Source: Congeria kusceri
Lineage: Eukaryota > Mollusca > Bivalvia > Myida > Dreissenidae
Reading direction: 5' to 3'
DNA length: 64,000 bases
NCBI GenBank assembly: GCA_027627225.1
Contig: CM051034.1
Coordinates: forward strand, 21,381,480-21,445,479
Shown: one piece after another, positions 38,201 through 46,779 of the stretch
Position numbering within the stretch: the stretch's first letter is position 1
Layout of the letters: each line of letters starts with the position of its first letter
Position numbers and translations under genes: made by a program
Notes under the pieces: model-generated
What the model was told of the DNA's origin: nothing
Database searches by the model: none
What the model saw: only the letters and a program-made list of their open reading frames with translations

Positions 38201-38440
38201 TTGTATTTGTAGTAATATTTGATTGTACTTGTAGTAGTTTTGTAATACTTAGCTTCTTTACGTGAGAACAATTTCGTATTGTCCTCGTACTTTAAAAGCA
38301 ATAACGAATAAATATTGTTCATCAGTTAACAATTTTAGTAAAGAATTACAAAGTGAGTAAAATGAACGCGAAAATAAGAACCTTCACTGTACATAACGAC
38401 GGGAACAAAGTAGATTCATTCATTACTATGCATGAAACCT
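35271..38440. repeat. Duplicated block (V-W-X anchors) and AT-rich spacer
   Basis: 35945-36200 is a diverged copy of 12665-12905, 16090-16330, 18665-18915 and 27705-27960. 36410-36500 matches 16600-16690. 37075-37185 matches 13220-13320 (TTGCAATTTGAATTCACG). 37340-37370 resembles 13545-13570. 38130-38245 contains a short ATTTGTAGTAATATTTGATT tandem patch. 37400-37850 is unassigned. Confidence 0.65.
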
Positions 38441-41396
38441 CATCATAACTAAACTTCAGTCCATTATCATCTTCCCGACGACTTTATTTAATGGTACATA
38501 AGTGTAGTTTACTGTGTTGTTTAAAAATGACATTTAATTTCAAAATATATTGTAATTTGATAAATAACTGTTTCAGTTCAGGTGGAGGGGCAGTGAGTTC
38601 AAAAGTAAGTGCAGATTTGGGATTGATTTTAAGTAACCATCTTGTTAAAAAATCTCTGAGTGCTTTTCTACATGTTTATTGTTTCCAAGATGTGTGTGAT
38701 GTTTCCTAGGTTAGTGTTGAACTCACTAAGACGATGTGTGATGATTTTGCTCAGCGACTTAAAACAGCGAATACAAAATGCTCGCCAAAGATGTATTGGT
38801 ACAGAAATTCATCAAGCTGATGATTCACACGAACATAAAATGCGTGCTTTAATAGTATTCATTAAGTAAGATTACCTACATAGATGGAATTCTGGCTACT
38901 GCCATTAACACCTGTGTGATTATTTAACGTTCAGTCCTAACAGAATGGGTATGTAATAATCACAGCGTAATCGACAACAAATATTTAAACATAATAATGA
39001 CTACAAAACTTTGTATAACCAATGGTGAATATCATCACTAATGTAATGGAAATAAATATATATTAAAATAAATATTTTTAAGAAAACGGTTTTTATTGCA
39101 AAACGTTGTGAACATAATGAATCTTGTAACTCTTAATTTGTCATCTTACTTGTCTCTGGACTATCTGGAGGCGTAAAATAATCTCTGATATTACTATCCG
39201 CATTCCAATCACGTTCACTAAGACCTAATCGCTTGATCCAATGGAGAATCAATGATCTTTCTATGGCACACTATTTGGATTTTATTACATACGAGCGTTG
39301 TTCCCTCTTGAGAATCAAATAGTACACAAATATGTCAAACATAAAACGGAATCCATAGCCGCTATTCTTGTTGGACGATTTCTCTGTTTGCATGTGGTCT
39401 GACAACGATTCTGATTTATTTTGACTATCTATAAAGAAATGATATTTTATACGTTCAAATGTGTATTGTAAATAATTAATTTATGATATAAATAGTGCTA
39501 TTCATATAAGAAAATTAATAATTGATCTTACTATAAATATAGTTTTATTATTACGTGCATCACTTTTGATTTTGGTTATACGGCTGTTGAATATATAACA
39601 GATTTATTTCAATGCACTATCAATTAAATCCTTCCAAGAAAAAGTGCGGTCAAAGCACCGAAGGAGATGATTGAACATAATCGAAATCACAAGTTCAAAA
39701 GTGATACAAATGTATAATAATAAAAAAGGCAACGCTTGTAGCTGATTACCGGTACTAATAGTCTGTTCGCATGCCACACATAGTAAATATTTATTTATTA
39801 GGGAATATTTATCAAGCATTGGCCAAAACAGCAATGTAAGAAAATGATTGAACCCCCAAAATGGCATAAAACAATATCATACTTAAGCAGATGCTCTGTT
39901 TACATTACTTGTACATTCTATTGAGGATTACGTATACATAATATAAATATATGGTCGATAAATTTAGTGTTTTGTATTTATTTATTTATTTATTTTGGTA
40001 TTCATATTGAATCTATTTGGCAAGACAGAGTATACAGGAAACAAGTTCAATCACTGTGTCATCAAATAGAGATAATGGTAACCACTGGTATCATTTGCTA
40101 ACTTTAACCACACCGTGGAAGCAATTCACCTCATCCGAGACAGGACGAACGAACTCTTGAGAGACCAGAAATGTTGCAATGCGCTGGTGCGAAATTTTAT
40201 TCAAACAAAGTATTGCAGACTGAACCCCATTCGCGCCTATCTTGCTCAATTCTATTTTCGTTTGTAGTTGTTGTCTAAATGTGATTGAAACAAGTCCCAT
40301 GTGGCGGCGAAAAAAACATTACGTGTATCGAAAGAGGGAATAGGGCGGTTTGTAGCGGTGAGATATAATAAGTATATACAATTACTGATAGTGGTACCGG
40401 TACTTTAATATGTCTTGCTTTTATCATGTATGTCTGTCATTGTCATTTCATGCGCAATAACATGCATTGTATATACAACGTATTCTGCAACAGTACAATG
40501 CAATAAAGATGTCTGATTTAAGTTCATTGAAATTGTACTTTTCATCTTAATTTCACGTATTATGTTAAATATAATAACATTATTAGATGAAAAGCATTTG
40601 CCGAAGTTAACACATTAATATTCTTAGCTCTCAAAATAAATGTAAACTCCGACAAGGTATAATTAACTTCGTTTCCTTCTACGTTTTTTACTGCGTTGTG
40701 ATCCAATAATTATCAATGCAATAATACTCAATAAGGAATGAAAACGGTAAAACGAAGTTAATAAGATCAGCCTATACGCAATACTGACATGTTATTAATA
40801 TTTTGACGGATATGGAATCACTTAGAGGTACGTATTCCATTTAGTAACTGAGGTCGACAAATAACGTACTGTATTTCACATTATTACCGTGACAGAACAG
40901 TCTGATAAGTTACTTTCATCTTAGTATTTGTCTAAAAAATCTAAAATTCATTTTGATATTAATAATGTTATTGGATTCGGCCATAATGTTGTGCAATCAA
41001 TAGCTATCCAAATATAGTCTATTTCACCCACACACCCCTCCCCAAAAACATAAGAATGAAACCACTTGATTTCTTTATCGTTATTATACCAAATTTACAA
41101 ACAACATTAATGCAACAACTTCCTACGGTCCGTTTAATGCATTCTTTCCAAAATAACTGTTCCTTAGACGTTTTTGTTATTTGTTTTTGTCAACTGTACA
41201 CAAGCGGAATCTGAAATGTCAGCTAGGCATGTTCTCCAATATGACATACATCAACATCACATTATGCCTGTGATTTATGGCTAATTTGTGAATTCATCCG
41301 CATCAAAACAAGGGATACTTTTATTATCAAGGAGTGGTCAAATGTTTTGTGGCGGAATGATAGTTTTCGTTAGTTTTAAATTATTATCATTATTAT

Positions 41397-41397
<1 letters not shown>
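38441..41397. repeat. Duplicated block, best matched to 57.9-61.0 kb
   Basis: The whole tract is colinear with 57.9-61.0 kb. Anchors are 38590/58110, 38838/58349 (a 23-bp identical word starting AAATGCGTGCTTTAATAGTA), 39160/58660, 39760/59370, 40100/59690, 40300/59875 and 40930-41345/60540-60985. Identity looks like roughly 70% with frequent indels. It contains no conserved coding frame. Confidence 0.8.
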
Positions 41398-41431
<34 letters not shown>

Positions 41432-41440
41432 TATTATTAT
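41398..41440. repeat. Poly(T) run followed by ATT repeats
   Basis: About thirty consecutive T are followed by ATTATTATTATT. It may be a reverse-oriented retrotransposon tail or a simple slippage tract. No attached element is recognisable. Confidence 0.85.
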
Positions 41441-41775
41441 CCACATGAACAATAAATGATTTTGTTTTTTTATTTTAATTGTTCCCTTAATAAAAAATAA
41501 CTCACTTTAAAGCTGTTTCGCCTCATATAAATCTGTTTAGTATTCTAAATAAGTAAATCTGAATCTGAGCGACGTTCCTATTTAGTTTTAACTAACTTAT
41601 ATTGTTAAATACGAGCGTAATTGATGTCAAATAAGTATGCTGTTTTGAGGCTTCATTTTATGTACGTAATTATGTGACCGGGTGATATTAGATCAAGTAT
41701 ATATAACGTTTTATGTCTTTATGCACTGTTACGGTATGTAGTTAATTCACCTACGTAACTACATATAGTGCTTAA

Positions 41776-41794
41776 AGGGACCTGTTCACAGATT
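41776..41794 (+). repeat. Left terminal inverted repeat (preceded by TTAA 41772-41775)
   Basis: AGGGACCTGTTCACAGATT pairs with the reverse complement of 45085-45103 at 18 of 19 positions. Confidence 0.8.
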
Positions 41795-41849
41795 GACGAA
41801 TTGACAATTTTTCTTACATATAGTAAATAATGCGAAGTGATATACAGAA

Positions 41850-42280
41850 ATCGGAATGGCCGAGTGGGTAACTCGATAGCCTTTTAATCCGGAGTTCCCG
41901 AGTTCGAAACCCGGCAGGGTTCGAAACCAGTTGCTAACTCGGGTGACATTCTTAAGACACGCGCCTGCGGCATTAATGCGTGTAATGATCACCCGAGTTA
42001 GCAACTGGTTTGGGATACCTATGGGTTTTCCCATTTTTAGCTATTTTTAAACCTATTTTTAACAATCATTTTTGATATGTGGAGTCCCACCCCACCGCTA
42101 TTGATTGTCCTCTCTTCCGGCGATCACAGCAAACCATATCAATTAACTAATAAATGTATAAGACTAGTAGATAGTAACGACTAGTGCTATGTATATGTGT
42201 AGTGTACCAGTAATGTATTACCCCTTACTGGCTTATATGTATATTGTGTTATCGCTCTAGCGAAATAAAGATTAAAACAT
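41850..42280 (+). mobile_element. tRNA-like head with SINE-like tail
   Basis: 41856-41915 has an A-box-like TGGCCGAGTGGG, a CTTTTAA loop as in Lys-type tRNAs, and a B-box-like GAGTTCGAAACCC with a T stem of four pairs out of five. Other stems pair badly, so this is a tRNA-derived promoter or pseudogene, not a working tRNA. The segment ends near 42258-42278 with CGAAATAAAGATTAAAAC, which resembles a LINE-type 3' tail. The hairpin at 41924-42011 lies inside. Confidence 0.5.
41924..42011. repeat. Perfect 23-bp stem hairpin with structured 42-nt loop
   Basis: Arms 41924-41946 and 41989-42011 are exactly complementary (AAACCAGTTGCTAACTCGGG and TGA against their complement). Inside the loop ACACGC pairs with GCGTGT and CATT with AATG around a short bulge. 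A perfect arm in an otherwise decayed region implies youth or selection. It could be a remnant of a viral terminal hairpin, a small foldback element or a SINE structure. Confidence 0.9.
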
Positions 42281-42295
42281 GTTACGTTAATTTTT

Positions 42296-42301
42296 TTTAT
42301 T
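42296..42301 (-). promoter_or_regulatory. Candidate poly(A) signal AATAAA for the minus-strand viral block
   Basis: AATAAA on the minus strand, just after the end of the 111-codon frame, is well placed to end a transcript covering the NS1-like and capsid-like segments. A six-base match in AT-rich DNA is weak alone. Confidence 0.4.
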
Positions 42302-42308
42302 CACACTG

Positions 42309-42644
42309 TTAGTTTCGTCTGCAAGACGGAATATTCAAAATATTCGAGCATGGTATGTCATGATATCGCACAAAACAAAAATCACTAGCTAAGTAAGTCA
42401 CTAATACAGTAGGGTGTCTGTTTATGTACAGGCCCACATTCTCCGCAACATATTTATAATGTTTCTTTATTGGTATACGATTTTTCTTGCTGGTTCTCAT
42501 AAAGTCCGGTATCAGGTGGTAGTGATCCCAGCCATCGACCAGCAAGAAGTCGCACATGTGTATGACGCTATCCTCAAAGTTCAGGAGCTGTACCCCATTG
42601 AATTGTACCCTAAACCAGTAGTCAAATTTGGTACACTGTAACAA
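42309..42644 (-). CDS. Unassigned 111-codon frame downstream of the NS1-like gene
   Basis: It starts 14 bp after the NS1-like stop codon, in a different frame, and ends shortly before a minus-strand AATAAA (42296-42301). It is rich in aromatic residues (FDYWFRVQF, GWDHYH). Position and composition would allow a remnant of a viral structural protein C-terminus, but I see no decisive motif. An overlapping plus-strand frame of 75 codons is probably a shadow. It may be a broken piece of a longer gene. Confidence 0.35.
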   Translation of the reverse strand: MLQCTKFDYWFRVQFNGVQLLNFEDSVIHMCDFLLVDGWDHYHLIPDFMRTSKKNRIPIKKHYKYVAENVGLYINRHPTVLVTYLASDFCFVRYHDIPCSNILNIPSCRRN

Positions 42645-42657
42645 AAAGCATAGTTAG

Positions 42658-44289
42658 TTAGTCATTGTATTTCAACACCTTTTTTTTTAGAACATCGCTT
42701 ATTCTGAGCATCTGAGACTCCGCCCGCGCCTTTTTCGGTGCCGGAGGGCAGTTGTTTACAGTGGTGAAGCTGCCGATGTTTAAGTGTACACCATCGACTG
42801 TGTAACCATTGACCACAACTTCCGGTTCCATGTCTAAAGCTGGCCTCTTTGGAGTTTCCGGTATTTCCGGATCCTTGCATATATCGTTCGCCAATTCAAA
42901 AGCCTCCCAAATGGCGGTGTCCAACGCGTCTTCCAAATCAGTTCCGGTTGCTTCCTCGATTGTTGCCTCGTTGTCTGTCAAGAAATCTCGTACTGCCGCA
43001 AATACGACCTCAAAGTACTCCGGGCATGGACTTTGTGTATAGTCCAGTAGCCACGGACATTCTTTCAGTCCACTGTAGATGAACATACGGTTCCTGAGAG
43101 CTTTGGCCTCATTTGGGAAGTGATCCCAAATTACCTGATTGGATGACAGGAACACTGGAGTGCGCGATAGCCATTCCGGGCTTTTGTTCTTTACATTGAC
43201 TTGACACGGTTCACCTCCGAAGACCTCTTTGCACCTGTTGGCCATGTCCAGAGTGGTAATTGTCATTTCTGGGACATGAATTAGCCATTTCTTTCGGCAG
43301 TCCTGCCACTTGAATTCGATGGATTCACACGTTTGTCCTACCAGACTCATGTCGGGCATGAAGGTCTTGAACAACCACGTTTTGCCGGCGTTTGAATCTC
43401 CCTGCAGGTATATGGTGTTGCGTTTGGTTGACGTTTTTGACATGACCTGATACATATGTTTGACAAAGTTCATTTTGTTTATTTTCTGGAAAGCGAACCA
43501 TTTCTCCATTGCCTCCATTGATTCCTTGTAACCTAAGTAGGCCGGATTTCCCTCACTGGTTAGGTCCAGGAATAGGTCTATGTAATTCTTTTCCTGGACC
43601 TCCGCCGTTAACTGGATATTGTCGGCTGCCGTTTGAAATACTTGTCGTCCGTATGGTAACGCACGTAACTGTTTAATGTCAAATTGGTCTTTATCTGACT
43701 CGGACTTCATGATGGCCTTGAAAAGGTCGTCGGACGTTAAAGCGTTGTACTTTATCATCAACGCTTGTGCCAAATCTATGTTGACGCTGGTTTTTGAAGG
43801 CTTTGGCTCCTTCTCGCCCTTCATGATTTCGATGAGGGTCTTGGGTTCGCTTCCCGCCATCTGTTTTATCGCGGACGGGTCTAAGATGCTCATAGCTCCG
43901 ATGTCGTTCTCCTTTGTACTTACACTGCTCATGTGGCGCAGTCCCAAAAGGTCGCCGAAAAAATTGCTGGCTCCCTCGCCTTCGTTCGCTAAGTTGTCTT
44001 CCGTGAACGATTCGGACGTCCTGAGTGTACAGGACGCAGCCAGCTCGACCTCGTCTCGTTGGTGTATGAAGCTCGGCAGATCCTCCCTGACGTGGCACTG
44101 GCATAGTCTTATCAGTAGGTCTTTGTTGTTGGCCCCGAAGAAGACCCGAGATTTGGTTAACATGTGAGCGTATAGGCTCTTGGCTTGAACGATTTTGGCC
44201 GTCTTTACTTGTAGGCCGTTCTTGACCAGGTTGGACCTGAGGTCTGCTAATTCTACAGCCATGCGATTGTAACCTGTAAGATCGTGCAA
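42658..44289 (-). CDS. Parvovirus NS1-like superfamily-3 helicase (endogenous viral element), N-terminally truncated
   Basis: NS1 proteins are replication initiators with an N-terminal HUH nickase and a C-terminal SF3 helicase. This 543-codon frame has no stop. It shows a Walker A GDSNAGKT at residues 297-304, a Walker B-like stretch WLIHVPE ending at Glu341, sensor 1 FLSSN at 380-384, and the RNRMF arginine segment near 399-403. Residues ~40-60 resemble the stretch that follows the nickase in NS1. The nickase itself, with its HUH and Tyr motifs, is missing. The C-terminus has a basic PKKARAE patch, a possible nuclear signal. The frame opens at a TTG just after an in-frame TAA, so no natural start is visible. 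GC content is clearly higher than the surroundings, consistent with foreign origin. Other SF3-bearing viruses remain possible. Confidence 0.8.
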   Translation of the reverse strand: MHDLTGYNRMAVELADLRSNLVKNGLQVKTAKIVQAKSLYAHMLTKSRVFFGANNKDLLIRLCQCHVREDLPSFIHQRDEVELAASCTLRTSESFTEDNLANEGEGASNFFGDLLGLRHMSSVSTKENDIGAMSILDPSAIKQMAGSEPKTLIEIMKGEKEPKPSKTSVNIDLAQALMIKYNALTSDDLFKAIMKSESDKDQFDIKQLRALPYGRQVFQTAADNIQLTAEVQEKNYIDLFLDLTSEGNPAYLGYKESMEAMEKWFAFQKINKMNFVKHMYQVMSKTSTKRNTIYLQGDSNAGKTWLFKTFMPDMSLVGQTCESIEFKWQDCRKKWLIHVPEMTITTLDMANRCKEVFGGEPCQVNVKNKSPEWLSRTPVFLSSNQVIWDHFPNEAKALRNRMFIYSGLKECPWLLDYTQSPCPEYFEVVFAAVRDFLTDNEATIEEATGTDLEDALDTAIWEAFELANDICKDPEIPETPKRPALDMEPEVVVNGYTVDGVHLNIGSFTTVNNCPPAPKKARAESQMLRISDVLKKKVLKYND

Positions 44290-44695
44290 ACATTGCCTCT
44301 TTTAACCAATCTTTTGGTTTCCAGCTAGCCAGCATTGTGTCATATGGTACAAAGCTTAATCCACTATCATAACACAGGCTAGCAGTTTGTGTTGTTATAG
44401 TTTCTTTTAAAGTACCATCTACAGTTGTTGTTTCTAGTGCCCCGGGTGCCACGCGGACAAATGCATGTGATTCAGTATCCGCTTGGCGTATAGTATGTTG
44501 AAATGTCATTTTTTGCGTTACTGCCTTAGTATGACCATTAGATACTTGTGATGTATGATGACTGTCCATAAGCATAATCGGGGGACCCATAGCGGGTTGA
44601 TTCCCCGTTCTGTTAAGCTCAACATTATTAGGCAACTGATTAACAGTTCCTACCATAGGATTACTTAAATCGGGTGCAACTTGTGCGTCAGCCAT
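44290..44695 (-). CDS. Capsid-like N-terminal segment fused ahead of the NS1-like frame
   Basis: An ATG at 44693-44695 opens a frame whose first ~135 codons look like real protein. They include a polar N-terminus and then FVPYDTMLASWKPKDW followed by a YRLQS segment. A Pro-x-x-Trp, then Tyr-Arg-x-x-Ser arrangement is reminiscent of the start of the parvovirus capsid jelly roll; this is inference from pattern only. Beyond about 44280 the same frame (open to 43691) becomes an Arg/Gln-rich shadow of the NS1-like gene, which is in the next frame. The junction therefore looks like a deletion or frameshift fusion of two viral genes in the unnatural order capsid then NS. It could alternatively be an unknown viral or host protein. 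Confidence 0.4.
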
Positions 44696-44697
44696 CT

Positions 44698-44782
44698 CTA
44701 CAATATTAAATATACTAATATAATATTATTAACTATTAATAATAATAATAATAGAAACGCGCAATAAAGTTTAAACATTTAC
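44698..44782 (-). other. Candidate 85-nt 5'-UTR intron
   Basis: On the minus strand AAG|GTAAAT at 44782 is a good donor and TTTAATATTGTAG ending at 44698 is a good acceptor. The acceptor lies two bases before the ATG of the capsid-like segment. The interior is AT-rich with an ATT run. Size and composition suit a small animal or viral intron. It suggests that the locus was, or is, transcribed leftward. Confidence 0.45.
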
Positions 44783-45084
44783 CTTAAGTCTCCAAATCCA
44801 CGTCTTAACACTAGTATAACTAGCAAAGAAGTGACGCTAACTTAACCGCCAATTTAAACTTAGGCATTGAGTTACACTCATCCTATTATCCCTAGTCGTC
44901 TACCTGTAACGTTCCTTTTTACCTTGTTTACGCGTTTAAGGTTTAACAACCTTGAGAGGACAATCTCAATGTTTTTTCTTTCTTTTTTTCTAAATACTTT
45001 TCTTGTCACTATACTTGCGCTTTTTGGTCCCGATGCTTAAATCTGTCAAGTTAAGACCTTTAATGGCATACTTAAAAATGCGAA

Positions 45085-45103
45085 AATCTGTGAACAAGTC
45101 CCT
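45085..45103 (-). repeat. Right terminal inverted repeat (followed by TTAA 45104-45107)
   Basis: On the minus strand AGGGACTTGTTCACAGATT matches the left terminal repeat except for one C/T difference. Confidence 0.8.
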
Positions 45104-45107
45104 TTAA

Positions 45108-45690
45108 ACTTTGTTTCTGTGTTTTCTATTGTATGATCAAGATCTTCATGATGTGATATTCACAAAACAGTGAAATTCAGTACCGTGGAATATTTGAATA
45201 TATTTTACTAGTTTTAAAATCGCTTGAGACAACATACAAAATTGTTAAATTTATTATATATTCGTTTACAAGTAGTCGGTAGGAGTGGATGTGTTTTTTT
45301 GAGCTCCCGCAAATATGTGAATAATTCGGTAAAAATACTAATATAACAAGCTGATTTTGTAATTAGAAAGTAAACATTCTTAGTGTTACCAAAGTGCTTT
45401 AATTTGTGGATGTTATCAGCGGAGAAAGTTGTAAAACAAGGTACTTTTAAATGTTTTTTTTTTATGAAAATCATACAACGTTTCCTTTGTAACACTAACA
45501 CTGTATTAAAATCCTACGTGCAAATTCGTGAGATGTTTTAACCACCGTCACCTTAATCCAGTAATTGGATAATTGGATATTGTATTGGCAATATCGGGAA
45601 CTGAACAGCACACCAATTAAAGAGTCCAATCGATTCACGATTTACAATCGAATCAGGTTTAATTTGGATTTAGGATCTTAGCATTATATT
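45108..45690. other. Spacer between the TIR element and LINE 2
   Basis: AT-rich. A minus-strand frame of 95 codons at 45214-45501 has no recognisable feature. The 5' UTR of LINE 2 may begin somewhere after 45530. Confidence 0.5.
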
Positions 45691-45703
45691 TGTGTATTAT
45701 CAC

Positions 45704-46677
45704 ATGTCAAAACAGGACAAGAAAACAAAAGGGGGGCAGAAACGCACAAAAGCCGAAGCTTCCCCTAACTGTCCATGTGCTCAACCAGATAAGTGCATAA
45801 TAATGTCAAACCAGTCACTGGAAGCTCCAAAAGGTGCGCAGATGAGCGGTGCAAAACCACCTACACCAACGGTTTACGGAAGACTATATTTCCCACCTCA
45901 CCTCCAATTCATAACTCCGCAGCACGAGGTTTTCCCGGGGTATCAAAGCGCAACACAATATCCAGTTTCACCGCACACACCAACAGAAAACCAATTGCAA
46001 CCACCCCAGTGGGCAGCTGGATTGATGGAAGACATCAAAAGCATGAACATATCGGTATAAAATATAGACGGAATTAAAACATGCTTAACAAGCTGAGTAC
46101 AAAGGTAGACACAATGGAATTAAGTGTTAAGGCCATTGAAACCCGTACACAAGAGGTAGAAACAGCTTCTCAGTTTATTAGCACTGAACTAGAAGACGCA
46201 AAACAGCAAATGCAATCAACTGACAAAGAGCTACAGAAAATAAACAAACATTGCAAGGAATTAGACGCAACAATAGAAAACATCAAAATACAAGCGGACG
46301 AGAATGAACAAAAGGCGAAAGGCTTACAAGCCAGAAGCATGAGAGAAAATGTATTGTTTTACGGATGTACTGAAACACCAAATGAAAAGTGCGAAGAGAT
46401 TGTAAAAACAATAATATCAGAAAAGCTCGGAATTAAGGAGAACATCACCTTAGATAGAGTGCATCGTCTTGGTAGACCAAACAACGGAAAGCACAGACCG
46501 ATAGTGACCACTATTACCAGCAAAGAGAATTGGTACGGACAACAGCAATACAAAAATCACGCGAAGTCAAAACAGACTGAATGGGCATCGGCATCCAAGA
46601 GACTTAAGCGGTACTCCAACAAAGACGACGAAAACGCGCTTTATTCGACCGTGAAAAGGGCGCCGGAAAACAGGTGA
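45704..46677 (+). pseudogene. LINE 2 ORF1: coiled coil plus RRM-like RNA-binding protein
   Basis: ORF1 proteins bind the element RNA and form the retrotransposition particle. The first frame (ATG at 45704, to 46060) is Pro/Gln-rich and disordered-looking, with a CPCAQPDKC segment. After a stop and frame change the second frame (46081-46677) has a heptad-rich coiled coil over residues ~1-80. An RRM-like core follows, with RENVLFYG and then DRVHRLGRPNNGKHRPIV, the hallmark spacing of L1-type ORF1. A basic tail ends at 46677. A single small indel plus stop separates the halves, so the gene was once continuous. Confidence 0.8.
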
Positions 46678-46779
46678 AATGGGCCGGCGCAAAACTGCTA
46701 TCACGTGACAATGCAAGCAGCCAGTTCAAAGAGGTCACGAACTTGGACAAAAAAAGGAAGTTACGCATTTAGCGTGAAA

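Larger units (their letters stand above)
41772..45107. mobile_element. 3.3-kb TIR-bounded element carrying parvovirus-like genes
   Basis: The unit is flanked by 19-bp inverted repeats differing at one position (AGGGACYTGTTCACAGATT) and by TTAA on each outer side. In order it contains a tRNA-like head, a perfect hairpin, a SINE-like tail, and a minus-strand block with a 111-codon frame, an NS1-type helicase and a capsid-like segment. No transposase is present, so as a transposon it would be non-autonomous. The flanks also fit a TA target site, so the transposase class (piggyBac-like TTAA or Tc1/mariner-like TA) is undecided. I remember similar AAAGGGAC-YTGTTCACAG ends with tRNA-like inserts from bivalve repeats. 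Alternatively, two inverted copies of a short repeat happen to flank a viral integration. Confidence 0.6.

Noticed and set aside
41856..41930. Functional tRNA gene
   Set aside because: A and B boxes are recognisable, but the acceptor and anticodon stems do not pair properly. A tRNA-derived SINE head or pseudogene is more likely.
43676..44167. 163-codon plus-strand frame
   Set aside because: It lies antisense to the NS1-like gene, and its Ser/Leu-rich composition is that of a shadow frame.
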